NCBI GenBank assembly: GCA_031276565.1
Contig: JAISMS010000005.1
Location: 1 to 34,582 of the forward strand
DNA: 34,582 nt
DNA from: Holosporaceae bacterium
GTDB taxonomy: Bacteria; Pseudomonadota; Alphaproteobacteria; UBA3830
Reading direction: 5' to 3'
Shown here piece by piece: positions 8,481 through 18,169 of the stretch. The notes beneath the pieces are model-generated. The model saw nothing but the letters and a program-made list of their open reading frames with translations, was not told where the DNA came from and made no database searches. Every line of letters begins with the position of its first letter. The first letter of the stretch is position 1. A program made the position numbers and the translations under genes.

Positions 8481-9197
8481 ATGAAAAATAAAGAGAAAGT
8501 CTCGTCGTTTTATAAGGAAGCCGTCGTTTCGGCGGACGTCGGTCTTCGCAGATACATGCTCGGGGTATTCGCGCACATGTCGGCCGGATTGGCCCTGACG
8601 GCGTTTGCGGCTGTTTTTACCGTTTATTGTCCCGGCTTGGGGGCGTTTGCTCTGACCTTTAATCTGCCCATCGCCTTGATCGGACTGGTGCTGGTGTTTA
8701 GGTTGTCCTACTCCGCGATGAAGCCGGATACGACGGCGTCCAAGGCCAGAACGATGTTCCTGGTCTATGCGGTTCTCATGGGCGTAATGCTGGCCCCGGT
8801 TTTTATGTTTCATTCCGGAGAAAACATAGCGGAAGCGTTCTTCGTAAATTCCTCCATGTTCTTGTCGATGGTACTCTACGGTTACACCACCGATAAAGAT
8901 TTGAGCTCATGGGGATCGCTTCTGTTTATGGCTCTGATCGGGTTAATCATCGCCCAGATCGTTAATATCTTCATGCAAAGTTCCGGTCTGATGCTGGCAA
9001 CGTCGGCGATCGGAGTCGTGATATTCGTCGCCCTGACGGCCTATGACATCCAGATCATAAAAAACGCCTACTGGGAGGACGATTCCCCGGAAACCGGCGA
9101 AAAGAAATCCGTATTGGGAGCACTGAGACTCTATCTGGATTTCATAAACCTCTTTTTATATATCTTGAGATTTATGAGATACTTTTCGAAAAAATAA
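8481..9197 (+). CDS. Bax inhibitor-1/YccA family membrane protein
   Basis: Seven-TM-like hydrophobic protein, YMLGVFAHMSAGLALTA, LTAYDIQIIKNAYW, ALRLYLDFINLFLYILR. Confidence 0.93.
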   Translation: MKNKEKVSSFYKEAVVSADVGLRRYMLGVFAHMSAGLALTAFAAVFTVYCPGLGAFALTFNLPIALIGLVLVFRLSYSAMKPDTTASKARTMFLVYAVLMGVMLAPVFMFHSGENIAEAFFVNSSMFLSMVLYGYTTDKDLSSWGSLLFMALIGLIIAQIVNIFMQSSGLMLATSAIGVVIFVALTAYDIQIIKNAYWEDDSPETGEKKSVLGALRLYLDFINLFLYILRFMRYFSKK

Positions 9198-9220
9198 AGG
9201 CGTTTTGCCTCGGAAAGCTT

Positions 9221-9949
9221 TCAGTAGACGAATAAAACATCCGGATTTATGTTGAACAACCTAAGATCCGTGACGGTTTCCAGCATATTGAAGCATTTGT
9301 CGGCGAGGGCTGCAAGGCCCTCTCTTCGCAGTATCTCGTTAAGCCGATCCCTGATGTCGTGGAGGTAAAGAACGTCCTTGGCGGCATATTCCAATTCTTC
9401 GCCCGACAGCGTCTCTTTTCCCCAGTCCGAGGATTGTTGCTCTTTGGAAAGATCGACATTTAAAAACTCTCTGCACAGGTCTTTCAAACTGTGCTGCCCG
9501 GTATAGGTTCTGGCCAATTTCGAGGCGACCTTGGTGCAATACAAGGGAGACACCTCGCAACCGAAAGTGTACTTTAAAATAGCGGCGTCGAACCCGGCGA
9601 AGTGAAATATTTTCAAAATTCCCCTATTCTGAAGTATCCCCTTAAGATTGGGGGCATTTTGGGGAATTCTGCCGATTTTTACCGCATAAATCGGACCGGT
9701 TCTTCCGCACAGCTGCACCAGACACAATCGATCCGCCGTGGGACGCAGTCCTCTGCTTTCGGTGTCAACGGCTACGCTGTCGCCGAACGTTACCCCGTCG
9801 GGCAAATCGTTGTGACACAAAATTACCTCGCGTCGCTCGCCGTTCAGATTCACAAATATCTGTTGTCCTTCGATCGTCGGCCGCGATTCAAGCCCGCTGA
9901 CGAAACAGCAGCAGAATGCCCATATGAAAATTGCCGAAAACCTCGTCAT
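9221..9949 (-). CDS. Ribonuclease D-family 3'-5' exonuclease with signal-like N-terminus
   Basis: DEDDy motifs: VAVDTES, FHFAGFDAAIL, YAAKDVLYLHDI; short alphaproteobacterial RNase D length plus about 40 aa N-terminal extension MTRFSAIFIWAFCCCFVSGLES. GAGAGGG upstream of ATG 9949. Confidence 0.9.
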   Translation of the reverse strand: MTRFSAIFIWAFCCCFVSGLESRPTIEGQQIFVNLNGERREVILCHNDLPDGVTFGDSVAVDTESRGLRPTADRLCLVQLCGRTGPIYAVKIGRIPQNAPNLKGILQNRGILKIFHFAGFDAAILKYTFGCEVSPLYCTKVASKLARTYTGQHSLKDLCREFLNVDLSKEQQSSDWGKETLSGEELEYAAKDVLYLHDIRDRLNEILRREGLAALADKCFNMLETVTDLRLFNINPDVLFVY

Positions 9950-10089
9950 GCCGCCCTCTCTTTACGGTTAATTTTCATAAACAATATCAATAAATTGTTT
10001 AAAAATACATAAGAACCGGCTCGGAAAAAAGGATAAACCCGGGTTTCGGGGAAAAATTCCGGAAAAATCGTTTTTGGCTGCTCCCGTCG

Positions 10090-10118
10090 TTGTAATCGGC
10101 AAGTTTTGTGTGTATAAG
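10090..10118 (+). promoter_or_regulatory. Candidate sigma70-like promoter for the rpsB operon
   Basis: TTGTAA (10090-10095), 17-nt spacer, TATAAG (10113-10118), upstream of rpsB. Confidence 0.5.
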
Positions 10119-10246
10119 TAGGCAGAGTACGCACGCAAAATACCGGGCGCCGCGGCGTCCGTTCGGTCCGAAGTTTTTCGGCTTTATGTTTTGCGGAGGG
10201 GGAATCGTCGAAGCGATTTCCGTTAACCGAAGAAGGAGGGGTTATC

Positions 10247-11065
10247 ATGCAAACTGTTACCGTTAGGGATTTATTCGAAGCCGGAGTTCATTTCGGTCAT
10301 CAGACGAGACGTTGGAATCCGAAAATGGCTCCCTATATATACGGAGCCAAAGACGGCGTTCACATCATAAACCTGGATCGCACGCTGGCGCTGTTACGGG
10401 AGGCCATGAAGGCCGCCGCCGACGTCGCCGCCGAGGGAGGACGCATTCTGTTCGTGGGAACAAAAAGGCAGGCGGGAGAACGGGTTGCCGAATCCGCCGT
10501 GCGATGCGGCCAATATTACGTGAATCACCGTTGGCTCGGAGGCATGCTCACCAACTGGAAAACCGTCTCCCAGTCGATTAAAAAGCTGGAAAATTTGGAA
10601 AAGAAACTGGAAGACCCTAATATAGTGCTGAAAAAGAAAGAAATTTTGACCATTCGCCGAAGCGTTGACAAACTGAACCGAGCGCTGGGCGGCGTGCGTA
10701 ATATGGGCGGAGCTCCGTCCGTGCTGTTGGTGTTGGACGTGACGGCCGACAGAACGGCGGTGCAGGAAGCCCGCGTTTTGGGCATACCCGTCATCGGCGT
10801 CTGCGACACAAATTCTGATCCGACGGGCATTGATTACCCGATTCCCGGTAATGATGATTCCTCCAGGGCGATTGATCTGTATTGCAATCTTTTCGAAGGC
10901 GCGATAATTGAAGGTATTCAGAGGGAATTATCCTCCGCCGGAGTAGACATCGGAGAGCTGGAAAATCCGATTGTCGACCCCGGACTGCGGCCCGAAGGAG
11001 AGGAGCAAAAGGAGGAAAATCCGGAGCCGGAAAATGCATCCGAAAGCCCGGAAGTTGTTGTTTAA
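10247..11065 (+). CDS. rpsB: 30S ribosomal protein S2
   Basis: TVRDLFEAGVHFGHQTRRWNPKMAPYIYG, VNHRWLGGMLTNWKT; strong SD GAAGGAGG. Confidence 0.98.
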   Translation: MQTVTVRDLFEAGVHFGHQTRRWNPKMAPYIYGAKDGVHIINLDRTLALLREAMKAAADVAAEGGRILFVGTKRQAGERVAESAVRCGQYYVNHRWLGGMLTNWKTVSQSIKKLENLEKKLEDPNIVLKKKEILTIRRSVDKLNRALGGVRNMGGAPSVLLVLDVTADRTAVQEARVLGIPVIGVCDTNSDPTGIDYPIPGNDDSSRAIDLYCNLFEGAIIEGIQRELSSAGVDIGELENPIVDPGLRPEGEEQKEENPEPENASESPEVVV

Positions 11066-11079
11066 TGCGGAGATAAAAA

Positions 11080-12009
11080 ATGACTGACGTAAAAGCTTCT
11101 GACGTAAAGGCACTCAGGGAACGTACCGGAGCGGGCATGATGGATTGTAAGAAAGCTCTTACGGAGAGTAACGGCTCCATAGAGGACGCCATCGACATTC
11201 TCCGCAAGAAGGGATTATCCGCCGCCGCCAAAAAATCCGGCAGAATCACCGCCGAAGGATTGGTCGGACTCTGCGTCAAAGGAAAGGTCGGCGCTTTGAT
11301 TGAGGTGAATGCGGAAACTGACTTCGTCGCCCGCAACGAATTGTTCCGGAAGTATGTCGCCGACATAGCCGAAATGGCCTGCGACGGCAACGACGATGCG
11401 GAATCCCTGAAAACTCGGCAATATCCGGGAACCGGCCGCACCGTATCCGAGGAATTGACAAATTTGATAGCCGTCATCGGAGAAAACATGGGGATCCGCC
11501 GGATCGCCCGCGTGTCGGTTTCAGACGGAGTCACGGCCTGCTACGTCCATAATAAAATCGCCGAAAATCTGGGGAAAATCGGTATCTTGGTCGCTTTGGA
11601 ATCTTCGGGAGACAAAGGAAAGCTGGCCGATTTGGGCAAGAAAATAGCGATGCACGTGGCGGCGGCCGATCCTCGCTCGATTTCCCGGGATGATCTGGAT
11701 CCGGCGCTGCTGAAAAGGGAAAAAGACGTAATAACCGAGCGGACCAAAGCCACCGGAAAACCGGCGGAGTTTATCGAGAAGATTGTGGCGGGACGTATTC
11801 AGAAATTCTATGAGGAAGTCGTATTGACGGAGCAGGTTTTCGTCATGGACGGCAGCGTCAAAGTCAAAGACGTCGTCGCCGGCGCCGAAAAGGAAATCGG
11901 AGCTCCGATAAAAATTAAAAGCTTCGTAAAATTCGTTCTCGGAGAAGGGATAGAGAAATCGTCCGTCAATTTTGCAGATGAGGTTGCGGCTCAATTGACG
12001 CATAAATAA
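11080..12009 (+). CDS. tsf: Elongation factor Ts
   Basis: VKALRERTGAGMMDCKKALTE, ETDFVARNELF. Confidence 0.98.
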   Translation: MTDVKASDVKALRERTGAGMMDCKKALTESNGSIEDAIDILRKKGLSAAAKKSGRITAEGLVGLCVKGKVGALIEVNAETDFVARNELFRKYVADIAEMACDGNDDAESLKTRQYPGTGRTVSEELTNLIAVIGENMGIRRIARVSVSDGVTACYVHNKIAENLGKIGILVALESSGDKGKLADLGKKIAMHVAAADPRSISRDDLDPALLKREKDVITERTKATGKPAEFIEKIVAGRIQKFYEEVVLTEQVFVMDGSVKVKDVVAGAEKEIGAPIKIKSFVKFVLGEGIEKSSVNFADEVAAQLTHK

Positions 12010-12018
12010 GGAGTTTTT

Positions 12019-12744
12019 GTGGCAGACGAAAAAATTCGTCGAATATTGTTGAAGATTTCCGGAGAGTTCCTGATGGGGAATCTGGACTTCGGTCTGGACG
12101 TGAAGACCGTCGACCGAATCGCCGGGGAAGTTAAGCGCGTTCACGAAAAAGGCTGCGAAATCTGCGTAGTCATCGGCGGAGGAAATATCTTTCGGGGCGT
12201 TTCGGCGGCCGCCTACGGCATGCACAGGGCTGCCGCCGACAACATAGGAATGCTGGCCACCGTCATGAATTCCATCGCCTTTCAGAATTCTCTGGAAAAG
12301 ATCGGTGTTTCCTCCCGAGTCATGTCGGCCATAACCATGCCGAACGTCTGCGAGCCTTACATTCGTCGAAAAGCGCTGCGACATCTGGAAAAGAAAAGAA
12401 TCGTCATATGCGCCGCCGGATCCGGCAATCCCTATTTCACCACCGATACGGCAGCCGTTTTAAGAGCGTTGGAAACCGGCTGCGACGTATTGATGAAAGC
12501 CACCAAGGTTGCCGGAGTCTATGATTCGGATCCCCTGACCAATCCCGACGCGGTGCTGTTTAAGAAATTATCCTACAAGGATGTGTTGGATAAAAACATT
12601 AAAGTCATGGATCAGACGGCCATAATCCTGGCCCATGAAAATAACCTGCCGATATTTGTATTTTCCTTAAAAGAAGAAGGAAATTTCGAGAAAATTTTAG
12701 AAGGCAACGGAATTTGTTCCGTAATATCCGGGGAAGCGAGGTGA
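12019..12744 (+). CDS. pyrH: Uridylate kinase
   Basis: RILLKISGEFLMG, VVIGGGNIFRG, MLATVMNSIAFQ, TTDTAAVLRALE; GTG start. Confidence 0.97.
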   Translation: MADEKIRRILLKISGEFLMGNLDFGLDVKTVDRIAGEVKRVHEKGCEICVVIGGGNIFRGVSAAAYGMHRAAADNIGMLATVMNSIAFQNSLEKIGVSSRVMSAITMPNVCEPYIRRKALRHLEKKRIVICAAGSGNPYFTTDTAAVLRALETGCDVLMKATKVAGVYDSDPLTNPDAVLFKKLSYKDVLDKNIKVMDQTAIILAHENNLPIFVFSLKEEGNFEKILEGNGICSVISGEAR

Positions 12745-12748
12745 GATC

Positions 12749-13297
12749 ATGTTAACTGAAAACATCAGAAAAAAAATGAACGCCGGTTTCGAAAATCTTT
12801 TGAAGGACTTCGGAGCTTTGAGAACAGGTCGCGCCTCCGTCACGATTTTGGATCACATAACCGTCGAAGCCTACGGCAGTCGAACGCCGATCCAACAGGT
12901 GGGAACCGTAAGCGTTTCGGATGCAAAAATGCTGACCGTTCAAGTCTGGGATTCGTCCCTGATTAAACCGACGGAAATTGCCGTAAGGAATTCCCAGCTG
13001 GGATTGAATCCGGTCGTCGACGGCCAATTGATAAGAATTGCCGTCCCGGATCTCAGCGAAGAAAGAAGAAAGGAGATTTGCAAACTGGCGGGCAAATATG
13101 CGGAGCAGGCCAAAATTACAGTGCGAAATATAAGAAAAGACGCCATGGACGAAGTGAAAAAACAGGAAAAAAGCAAAGAAATCAACGAAGATCAAAGAAA
13201 AAAAATGCTGGACGACATACAGAAAATTACGGACGAGTTCGTGAAAAAAATAGATCTGTCGCTGTCCGTAAAAGAAAAAGAAATAATGAAAGTTTAA
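12749..13297 (+). CDS. frr: Ribosome recycling factor
   Basis: FGALRTGRASVTILDHITVEAYGSRTPIQQVGTVSV; VRNIRKDAMDEVKKQEK. Confidence 0.97.
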   Translation: MLTENIRKKMNAGFENLLKDFGALRTGRASVTILDHITVEAYGSRTPIQQVGTVSVSDAKMLTVQVWDSSLIKPTEIAVRNSQLGLNPVVDGQLIRIAVPDLSEERRKEICKLAGKYAEQAKITVRNIRKDAMDEVKKQEKSKEINEDQRKKMLDDIQKITDEFVKKIDLSLSVKEKEIMKV

Positions 13298-13993
13298 ATG
13301 GATCATTCGATCAGACACATTGCCTTCGTACCGGACGGTAATCGCAGATGGGCCGGACGACGCGGTCTTTCTCCTCTGCTGGGACACAAAAGCGGCTACG
13401 AATTGATAAAATCCCTGACGCCGCTTCTGAAAAACTACGGAATACGTTACGTTACCTACTATATGTTTTCCATAGAAAACTGGAGCAGATCCGAAGAGGA
13501 AGTGACTTATCTTATGGGTATATTCAGGAATTTTTTCTCGGACATTAAAGGCTACGTGCAGGAGCACGACATCCGCCTCGTGATCATCGGAGATCTTGCC
13601 CGATTGCCCGCCGACGTCACAGAAAAGATCGCTCTTCTGGAGGATTCCGCAAAAAACAACCGATCTTTGACCATGGTCGCGGCCGTCAGCTACGGAGGTC
13701 GCGACGAAATAGTAAGAGCCGCCGGAAAGGTCGCTTCGGATTTTGCAGACGGCAAAATAACCCTGGACGAGTTAGACGAGAACAAGTTCGCCTCCTATAT
13801 GGACGCCCCCGATCTGCCCTACCCGGATGCTCTGGTCAGAACCGGCGAAAAGCGCATAAGTAATTTTTTGATATGGCAGACGGCCTATTCCGAAGTATTT
13901 TTTGTGGATAAACTGTGGCCGGACTTTAACGAAGAAGATTTGCGAGCCGTGATTTTCGAATTTTCCCGAAGAGAAAGACGATATGGAAGATAG
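13298..13993 (+). CDS. uppS: Isoprenyl transferase (undecaprenyl diphosphate synthase)
   Basis: HIAFVPDGNRRWAGRRGLSPLLGHKSGY, YYMFSIENWSRS, LVRTGEKRISNFLIWQTAYSEVFF. Confidence 0.97.
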   Translation: MDHSIRHIAFVPDGNRRWAGRRGLSPLLGHKSGYELIKSLTPLLKNYGIRYVTYYMFSIENWSRSEEEVTYLMGIFRNFFSDIKGYVQEHDIRLVIIGDLARLPADVTEKIALLEDSAKNNRSLTMVAAVSYGGRDEIVRAAGKVASDFADGKITLDELDENKFASYMDAPDLPYPDALVRTGEKRISNFLIWQTAYSEVFFVDKLWPDFNEEDLRAVIFEFSRRERRYGR

Positions 13994-14687
13994 CATGATC
14001 AGGGACAGAATTATTTGTGAAAAAAAAGCATTCATGTGTCGTTTGTTTTCGTCGTTTCTGTTTATTTTAATAGCCGTCATGCTGTTTTGGGTTCCCGTCG
14101 GGGTGTTCTCTTTTCTCTGCTGGGCAACATTCGCGTTTTTGGCCTATGAAATCTTCTCCGTTAAAACGCAAGAAAAAATTCTGCTGCAGGTGATCGCGCT
14201 GGTGTTTTGCTTTCTGGGAATTCGGTCGTTTTTATATTGTCGGGAAGCGCTGGGGCAATTGGGATGTATATTTCTGATATGCATATCCGCTTTCACCGAT
14301 ACGGGAGCATATGTTTTCGGTAAAATTCTGCTGGGGCCGAAATTGTGTCCAAAAATCAGCCCTCAAAAAACCTGGGCGGGATTTTGGGGAGGAATTTTGC
14401 TGGCCGATACCTTTTTTTTCGCCCTGAAAGGCGTGTTTTTTAAATTTTCTCCCGGAGGATGTTTGGCCGATGACAATTGGAAGATTTTTCTGACGGTTCA
14501 AGCGGTGATTTTGGCGTGCATAGCCGGAGATTTATCGGAATCCGGATTCAAAAGAGCCTTGGGAGTGAAAGATATGGGGGATTTATTTCCGGGACACGGA
14601 GGACTTCTTGATCGTCTGGACAGTCTGCTGGCGGCCTCGATAATTCTGGCGCTCATTAATATGTTCTTCTACGGAGGTATGGCGTGA
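13983..14687 (+). CDS. cdsA: Phosphatidate cytidylyltransferase
   Basis: TDTGAYVFGKILLGPKLCPKISPQKTWAGFWGG, SGFKRALGVKDMGDLFPGHGGLLDRLDSLL. Confidence 0.96.
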   Translation: MEDSMIRDRIICEKKAFMCRLFSSFLFILIAVMLFWVPVGVFSFLCWATFAFLAYEIFSVKTQEKILLQVIALVFCFLGIRSFLYCREALGQLGCIFLICISAFTDTGAYVFGKILLGPKLCPKISPQKTWAGFWGGILLADTFFFALKGVFFKFSPGGCLADDNWKIFLTVQAVILACIAGDLSESGFKRALGVKDMGDLFPGHGGLLDRLDSLLAASIILALINMFFYGGMA

Positions 14688-15808
14688 TCCATTATTTTGT
14701 GTTCTTCCTGATAATAAACATCATAGTGTTCGTTCACGAATGCGGGCATTTCCTGGCAGCCAGACAGGTGGGCATTAAGGTTACGATATTTTCCCTGGGA
14801 ATAGGACCGGAAATCTTCGGATTCAACGATAAACGCGGAACCAGGTGGCGGTTTTCTCTGCTGCCGATCGGCGGCTACGTGATGATGTTGGGAGACGAGG
14901 ATATCGCCTCAACCGCGGAGGATGAAAAAAGTCTCGAAGCCTGCAGCGAAGAAGAACGGAAACAGTCGTTTTTCGCCAAAAGCAACTGGGAAAGAATATG
15001 GGTGTCTTTCTGCGGTCCTTTTTTCAACTATATATATGCATTTGCGGTTATCGTACTGATGAGCCTTTCCTACGGAATACCGACCCATGAGCCCGTGGTG
15101 GGAAAAGTCCTGCAAAGCAGTCCCGCTGAAAAAGCCGGCATTGAACCCGGAGACCGGGTAATATCGGTCAACGGACTGAAAGTCCGAAAATATCGGGATA
15201 TCGTCATCGCGATAAGCAACGACGAATCGGGCAAGATCAATCTGATAACGGAAAGAAACGGAATGCGGCGCGAGATATCGCTCGTTCCGGAGATAAAAGA
15301 AACCCCGAAAATCATCGGCGGCACAAAAAGAAGCAAAATAACCGGCATATACTCCGGCGAACCGGTTTTGGTAAAAAGATCTTTTTTGAAATCTCTGCAA
15401 TTCGCTTTCGGCGAATGCGTCCAAGCCACCGGAGAAATGTTTACGGTGTTCGGACAGTTGTTCTCCGGCAAGAAATCGCTGGACGATTTCGGAGGAGTGG
15501 TGCGCATGGCCGAGGTCTCCGGAAATCTCTCCAAGGTAGGAAATTTCGCCCTGTTGATTATGTTTACGGTGACCTTGTCTTTGAATCTCGGGTTTATTAA
15601 TCTCTTTCCGCTGCCGATTTTGGACGGAGGGAAGATTTTGTTTTCTTTCGCGGAAGAAATTACCGGAAAGAAACTTAACAAGACTCTGCAGGAATATATT
15701 ATGATGATTTGCGCGATTCTGTTAATATTGCTTATGTTGGCTACGACCGTAAACGATATATTGCGCATCGAGGCGGTGAATAAGTTTGTTTCCGGTATTA
15801 TGGGATAA
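14684..15808 (+). CDS. rseP: RIP site-2 zinc metalloprotease (RseP/MmpA-like, one PDZ domain)
   Basis: VHECGHFLAARQVGIKV (HExxH), LPIGGYVMMLGDE, PDZ segment, NLFPLPILDGGKI; GTG start overlapping the cdsA stop. Confidence 0.96.
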   Translation: MIHYFVFFLIINIIVFVHECGHFLAARQVGIKVTIFSLGIGPEIFGFNDKRGTRWRFSLLPIGGYVMMLGDEDIASTAEDEKSLEACSEEERKQSFFAKSNWERIWVSFCGPFFNYIYAFAVIVLMSLSYGIPTHEPVVGKVLQSSPAEKAGIEPGDRVISVNGLKVRKYRDIVIAISNDESGKINLITERNGMRREISLVPEIKETPKIIGGTKRSKITGIYSGEPVLVKRSFLKSLQFAFGECVQATGEMFTVFGQLFSGKKSLDDFGGVVRMAEVSGNLSKVGNFALLIMFTVTLSLNLGFINLFPLPILDGGKILFSFAEEITGKKLNKTLQEYIMMICAILLILLMLATTVNDILRIEAVNKFVSGIMG

Positions 15809-15818
15809 GGTCTTTAAG

Positions 15819-18155
15819 ATGAGGAAAATATCGACTCTGTTGTTCGGCTTTTGTTTTGTTGCGTCCGTCCGGGCGGACGTCGTCGAAAAAATAGAGTTTG
15901 AGGGATTAGACAGAGTTGAAATCGAAGCGATATCCGATTGCATAACCGTAAAACCGAACAAAAAATACGATCAGGCGGATGTGGACGCCTCGCTTAAGGC
16001 TCTTTTCGGAAAGGATTTCTTCTCCTACATAAAATTCATCAAAAGAGGAAATACACTGGTTATAAAGTGTACCGAAAAACCGATGGTGGATCGAGTCATA
16101 TTCGAAGGAAACGAAACGGCCTCGGACGACGAATTAAAAAGCGTAATCAACGGCAGAATCGGAGAAGGCCGTATGCTGAGCATACATGCGGTCAAGGATG
16201 TTCTTTCTGATTTTCAAATGAATTATAAATCCTTAGGCTTTTGTTCCGCCGTTATAGTTCCAAAAATAATCAAGCGGGTCGGAAATAAAGTCGATCTGGT
16301 TTTTGAAATATCGGAGGGATCGAAAACGATCGTAAAAAAGATCTTTTTCATCGGCAATAAAAGCTTCACCGATGAAGAGCTGAAGGATCTCCTGTCCACA
16401 AAAGAAGAAAAGATATGGCGTGTATGGGATTACGAAAGCCACGTTTTCAGAGAGGACAAGGTTGACGTCGATATCGAAAATCTTACTCTTTTCTATAAGA
16501 GCAACGGATTTCCGTTTTTTACGGTTACTTCGACGTCTGCGGAGATGGATTTCGATAAGAAATCCTACTATTACACTTTTTCGATGGACGAAGGAGACCG
16601 ATACACCATAAAAAGCGTTTCTTTAGAATCCAAGACCCCGAAGATAAAAGCCGAAGATTATCGCGGTTACATACGTGTCATCAGCGGCTCCGCATACAAC
16701 GAAAACCTGATAAACGCCGACAGCAACGAGCTCCGAAAAAGAATGGCGTTAAAGGACAATCCCTTCACGGACGTGACCGTCGAGACAAATTATGACAGAG
16801 CAAATAAAACCGCCGATATAAAATACCTCATCGTCGAAAAACCGAAAACCTTCATAGAAAGAATTGACATAATCGGCAACAACAGAACTCTTGATAAGGT
16901 AATCCGGCGGGAGTTTTCGGTTCACGAAGGAGACGCCTATAACGCTTATAAAATGCAAAGAGCCGCAGAACATCTTAAAGGTATAGAATATTTTGAGGAT
17001 GTGCGCATCGCCGACGCTCCCGGATCCGCCGCCGACCGAAAGGTTATTACGGTGGCGGTAAAGGAAAAAGAAAGCACGGCTCAATTTCGTTTCGGCGCCA
17101 ACGTAAGCGATGCGGACGGATTCGGCGGACTGCTCGGCATTTCGGAAAATAACCTGATGGGAACCGGTCGAACTCTTTCCTCGGAAGTATTCTGGATGCA
17201 AAAATACTACGGATGTAAAATCAATATATTCGATCCTTATTTTACGGATCGGGATTTCGGAGTCGGATTGAAGATCGGGCTAAACCGCTACAACAGAAAA
17301 AATATAGATCACAGCGTCAATAAATCCGCGTATTTATCCCCCTACGTCCGCTATTTCATAAACGAAAGACTGATACACAGAATTTCCTGTACGGCTTCAA
17401 CCAATGAAAGAAGCTGGTGGGACCGGAAAACCGAACACTTGTACGACTCGGTGCCGGAAGGTAATGAAATTCTCGAGAAAAAGCCTTCCATGAAAGAAGA
17501 ATACGGAAAATACAACTGCAACGAAATAAGTTCCACCCTGCTCTACCATAAAACCGACAACTTCTATCAGCCGAGAAACGGCTACACCTTATCCATGACA
17601 AATTCCTACAGCGGACTCGGAGGCGGCGTTCGGTTTTTCAGAAACGAACTGGAGGGACGCTATTATTATCCGCTGACGAAGAAATTTACATTCATCACCG
17701 GCGCAAACGTCGGATATATCCATGAAATCAAAGGAACTCGCAGCGTGCACCGCTATTCCCTCGGCGGAGACGGAGAAAGCATGCGCGGTTTCGACTCCTA
17801 CGGCATAGGACCGCGCTATACGGAAGGCGATGAGGACAGCATAGGCGGAAACAAATTCTGGACCTTAAGTTTTATGGTGGAAGCTCCTTTATCCACCCGC
17901 GAAGTGGGCATAAACGGAGTGGTGTTTCTCGACTTCGGCAGCGCGTGGGGATCCAAGTATCCTAAATCCGTCGTTAATGCCGGCGAGTCGAGGACGATCA
18001 TCGAAGACTCTTCGGCAATCAGAAGTTCGATCGGAGTAGCGATAAAGTGGGCCAAATCTCCCCTCGGACTACCTCTGTCGTTTGTTTTCGGATTCCCGAT
18101 CAAGAAGAAAAAATTTGATCGAAAACAAACATTTACGTTAACAGGGCTCATGTAG
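15819..18155 (+). CDS. bamA: Outer membrane protein assembly factor BamA
   Basis: Signal peptide MRKISTLLFGFCFVASVRA, POTRA repeats, Omp85 barrel with YSLGGDGESMRGFDSYGIGPR. Confidence 0.96.
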   Translation: MRKISTLLFGFCFVASVRADVVEKIEFEGLDRVEIEAISDCITVKPNKKYDQADVDASLKALFGKDFFSYIKFIKRGNTLVIKCTEKPMVDRVIFEGNETASDDELKSVINGRIGEGRMLSIHAVKDVLSDFQMNYKSLGFCSAVIVPKIIKRVGNKVDLVFEISEGSKTIVKKIFFIGNKSFTDEELKDLLSTKEEKIWRVWDYESHVFREDKVDVDIENLTLFYKSNGFPFFTVTSTSAEMDFDKKSYYYTFSMDEGDRYTIKSVSLESKTPKIKAEDYRGYIRVISGSAYNENLINADSNELRKRMALKDNPFTDVTVETNYDRANKTADIKYLIVEKPKTFIERIDIIGNNRTLDKVIRREFSVHEGDAYNAYKMQRAAEHLKGIEYFEDVRIADAPGSAADRKVITVAVKEKESTAQFRFGANVSDADGFGGLLGISENNLMGTGRTLSSEVFWMQKYYGCKINIFDPYFTDRDFGVGLKIGLNRYNRKNIDHSVNKSAYLSPYVRYFINERLIHRISCTASTNERSWWDRKTEHLYDSVPEGNEILEKKPSMKEEYGKYNCNEISSTLLYHKTDNFYQPRNGYTLSMTNSYSGLGGGVRFFRNELEGRYYYPLTKKFTFITGANVGYIHEIKGTRSVHRYSLGGDGESMRGFDSYGIGPRYTEGDEDSIGGNKFWTLSFMVEAPLSTREVGINGVVFLDFGSAWGSKYPKSVVNAGESRTIIEDSSAIRSSIGVAIKWAKSPLGLPLSFVFGFPIKKKKFDRKQTFTLTGLM

Positions 18156-18169
18156 TATGCGGTGATGAT

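Noticed and set aside
9198-9220. Short AGGCGTTTTGCCT hairpin between convergent genes
   Set aside because: Stem of only 4-5 bp with no T-tract; too weak to call a terminator.
9946-10248. Minus-strand ORF of 100 aa upstream of the RNase D-like gene, ending in an ATGA overlap
   Set aside because: Covers the rpsB promoter/leader, composition looks non-coding, and its start overlaps the rpsB start codon; overlap with the exonuclease start is probably chance.
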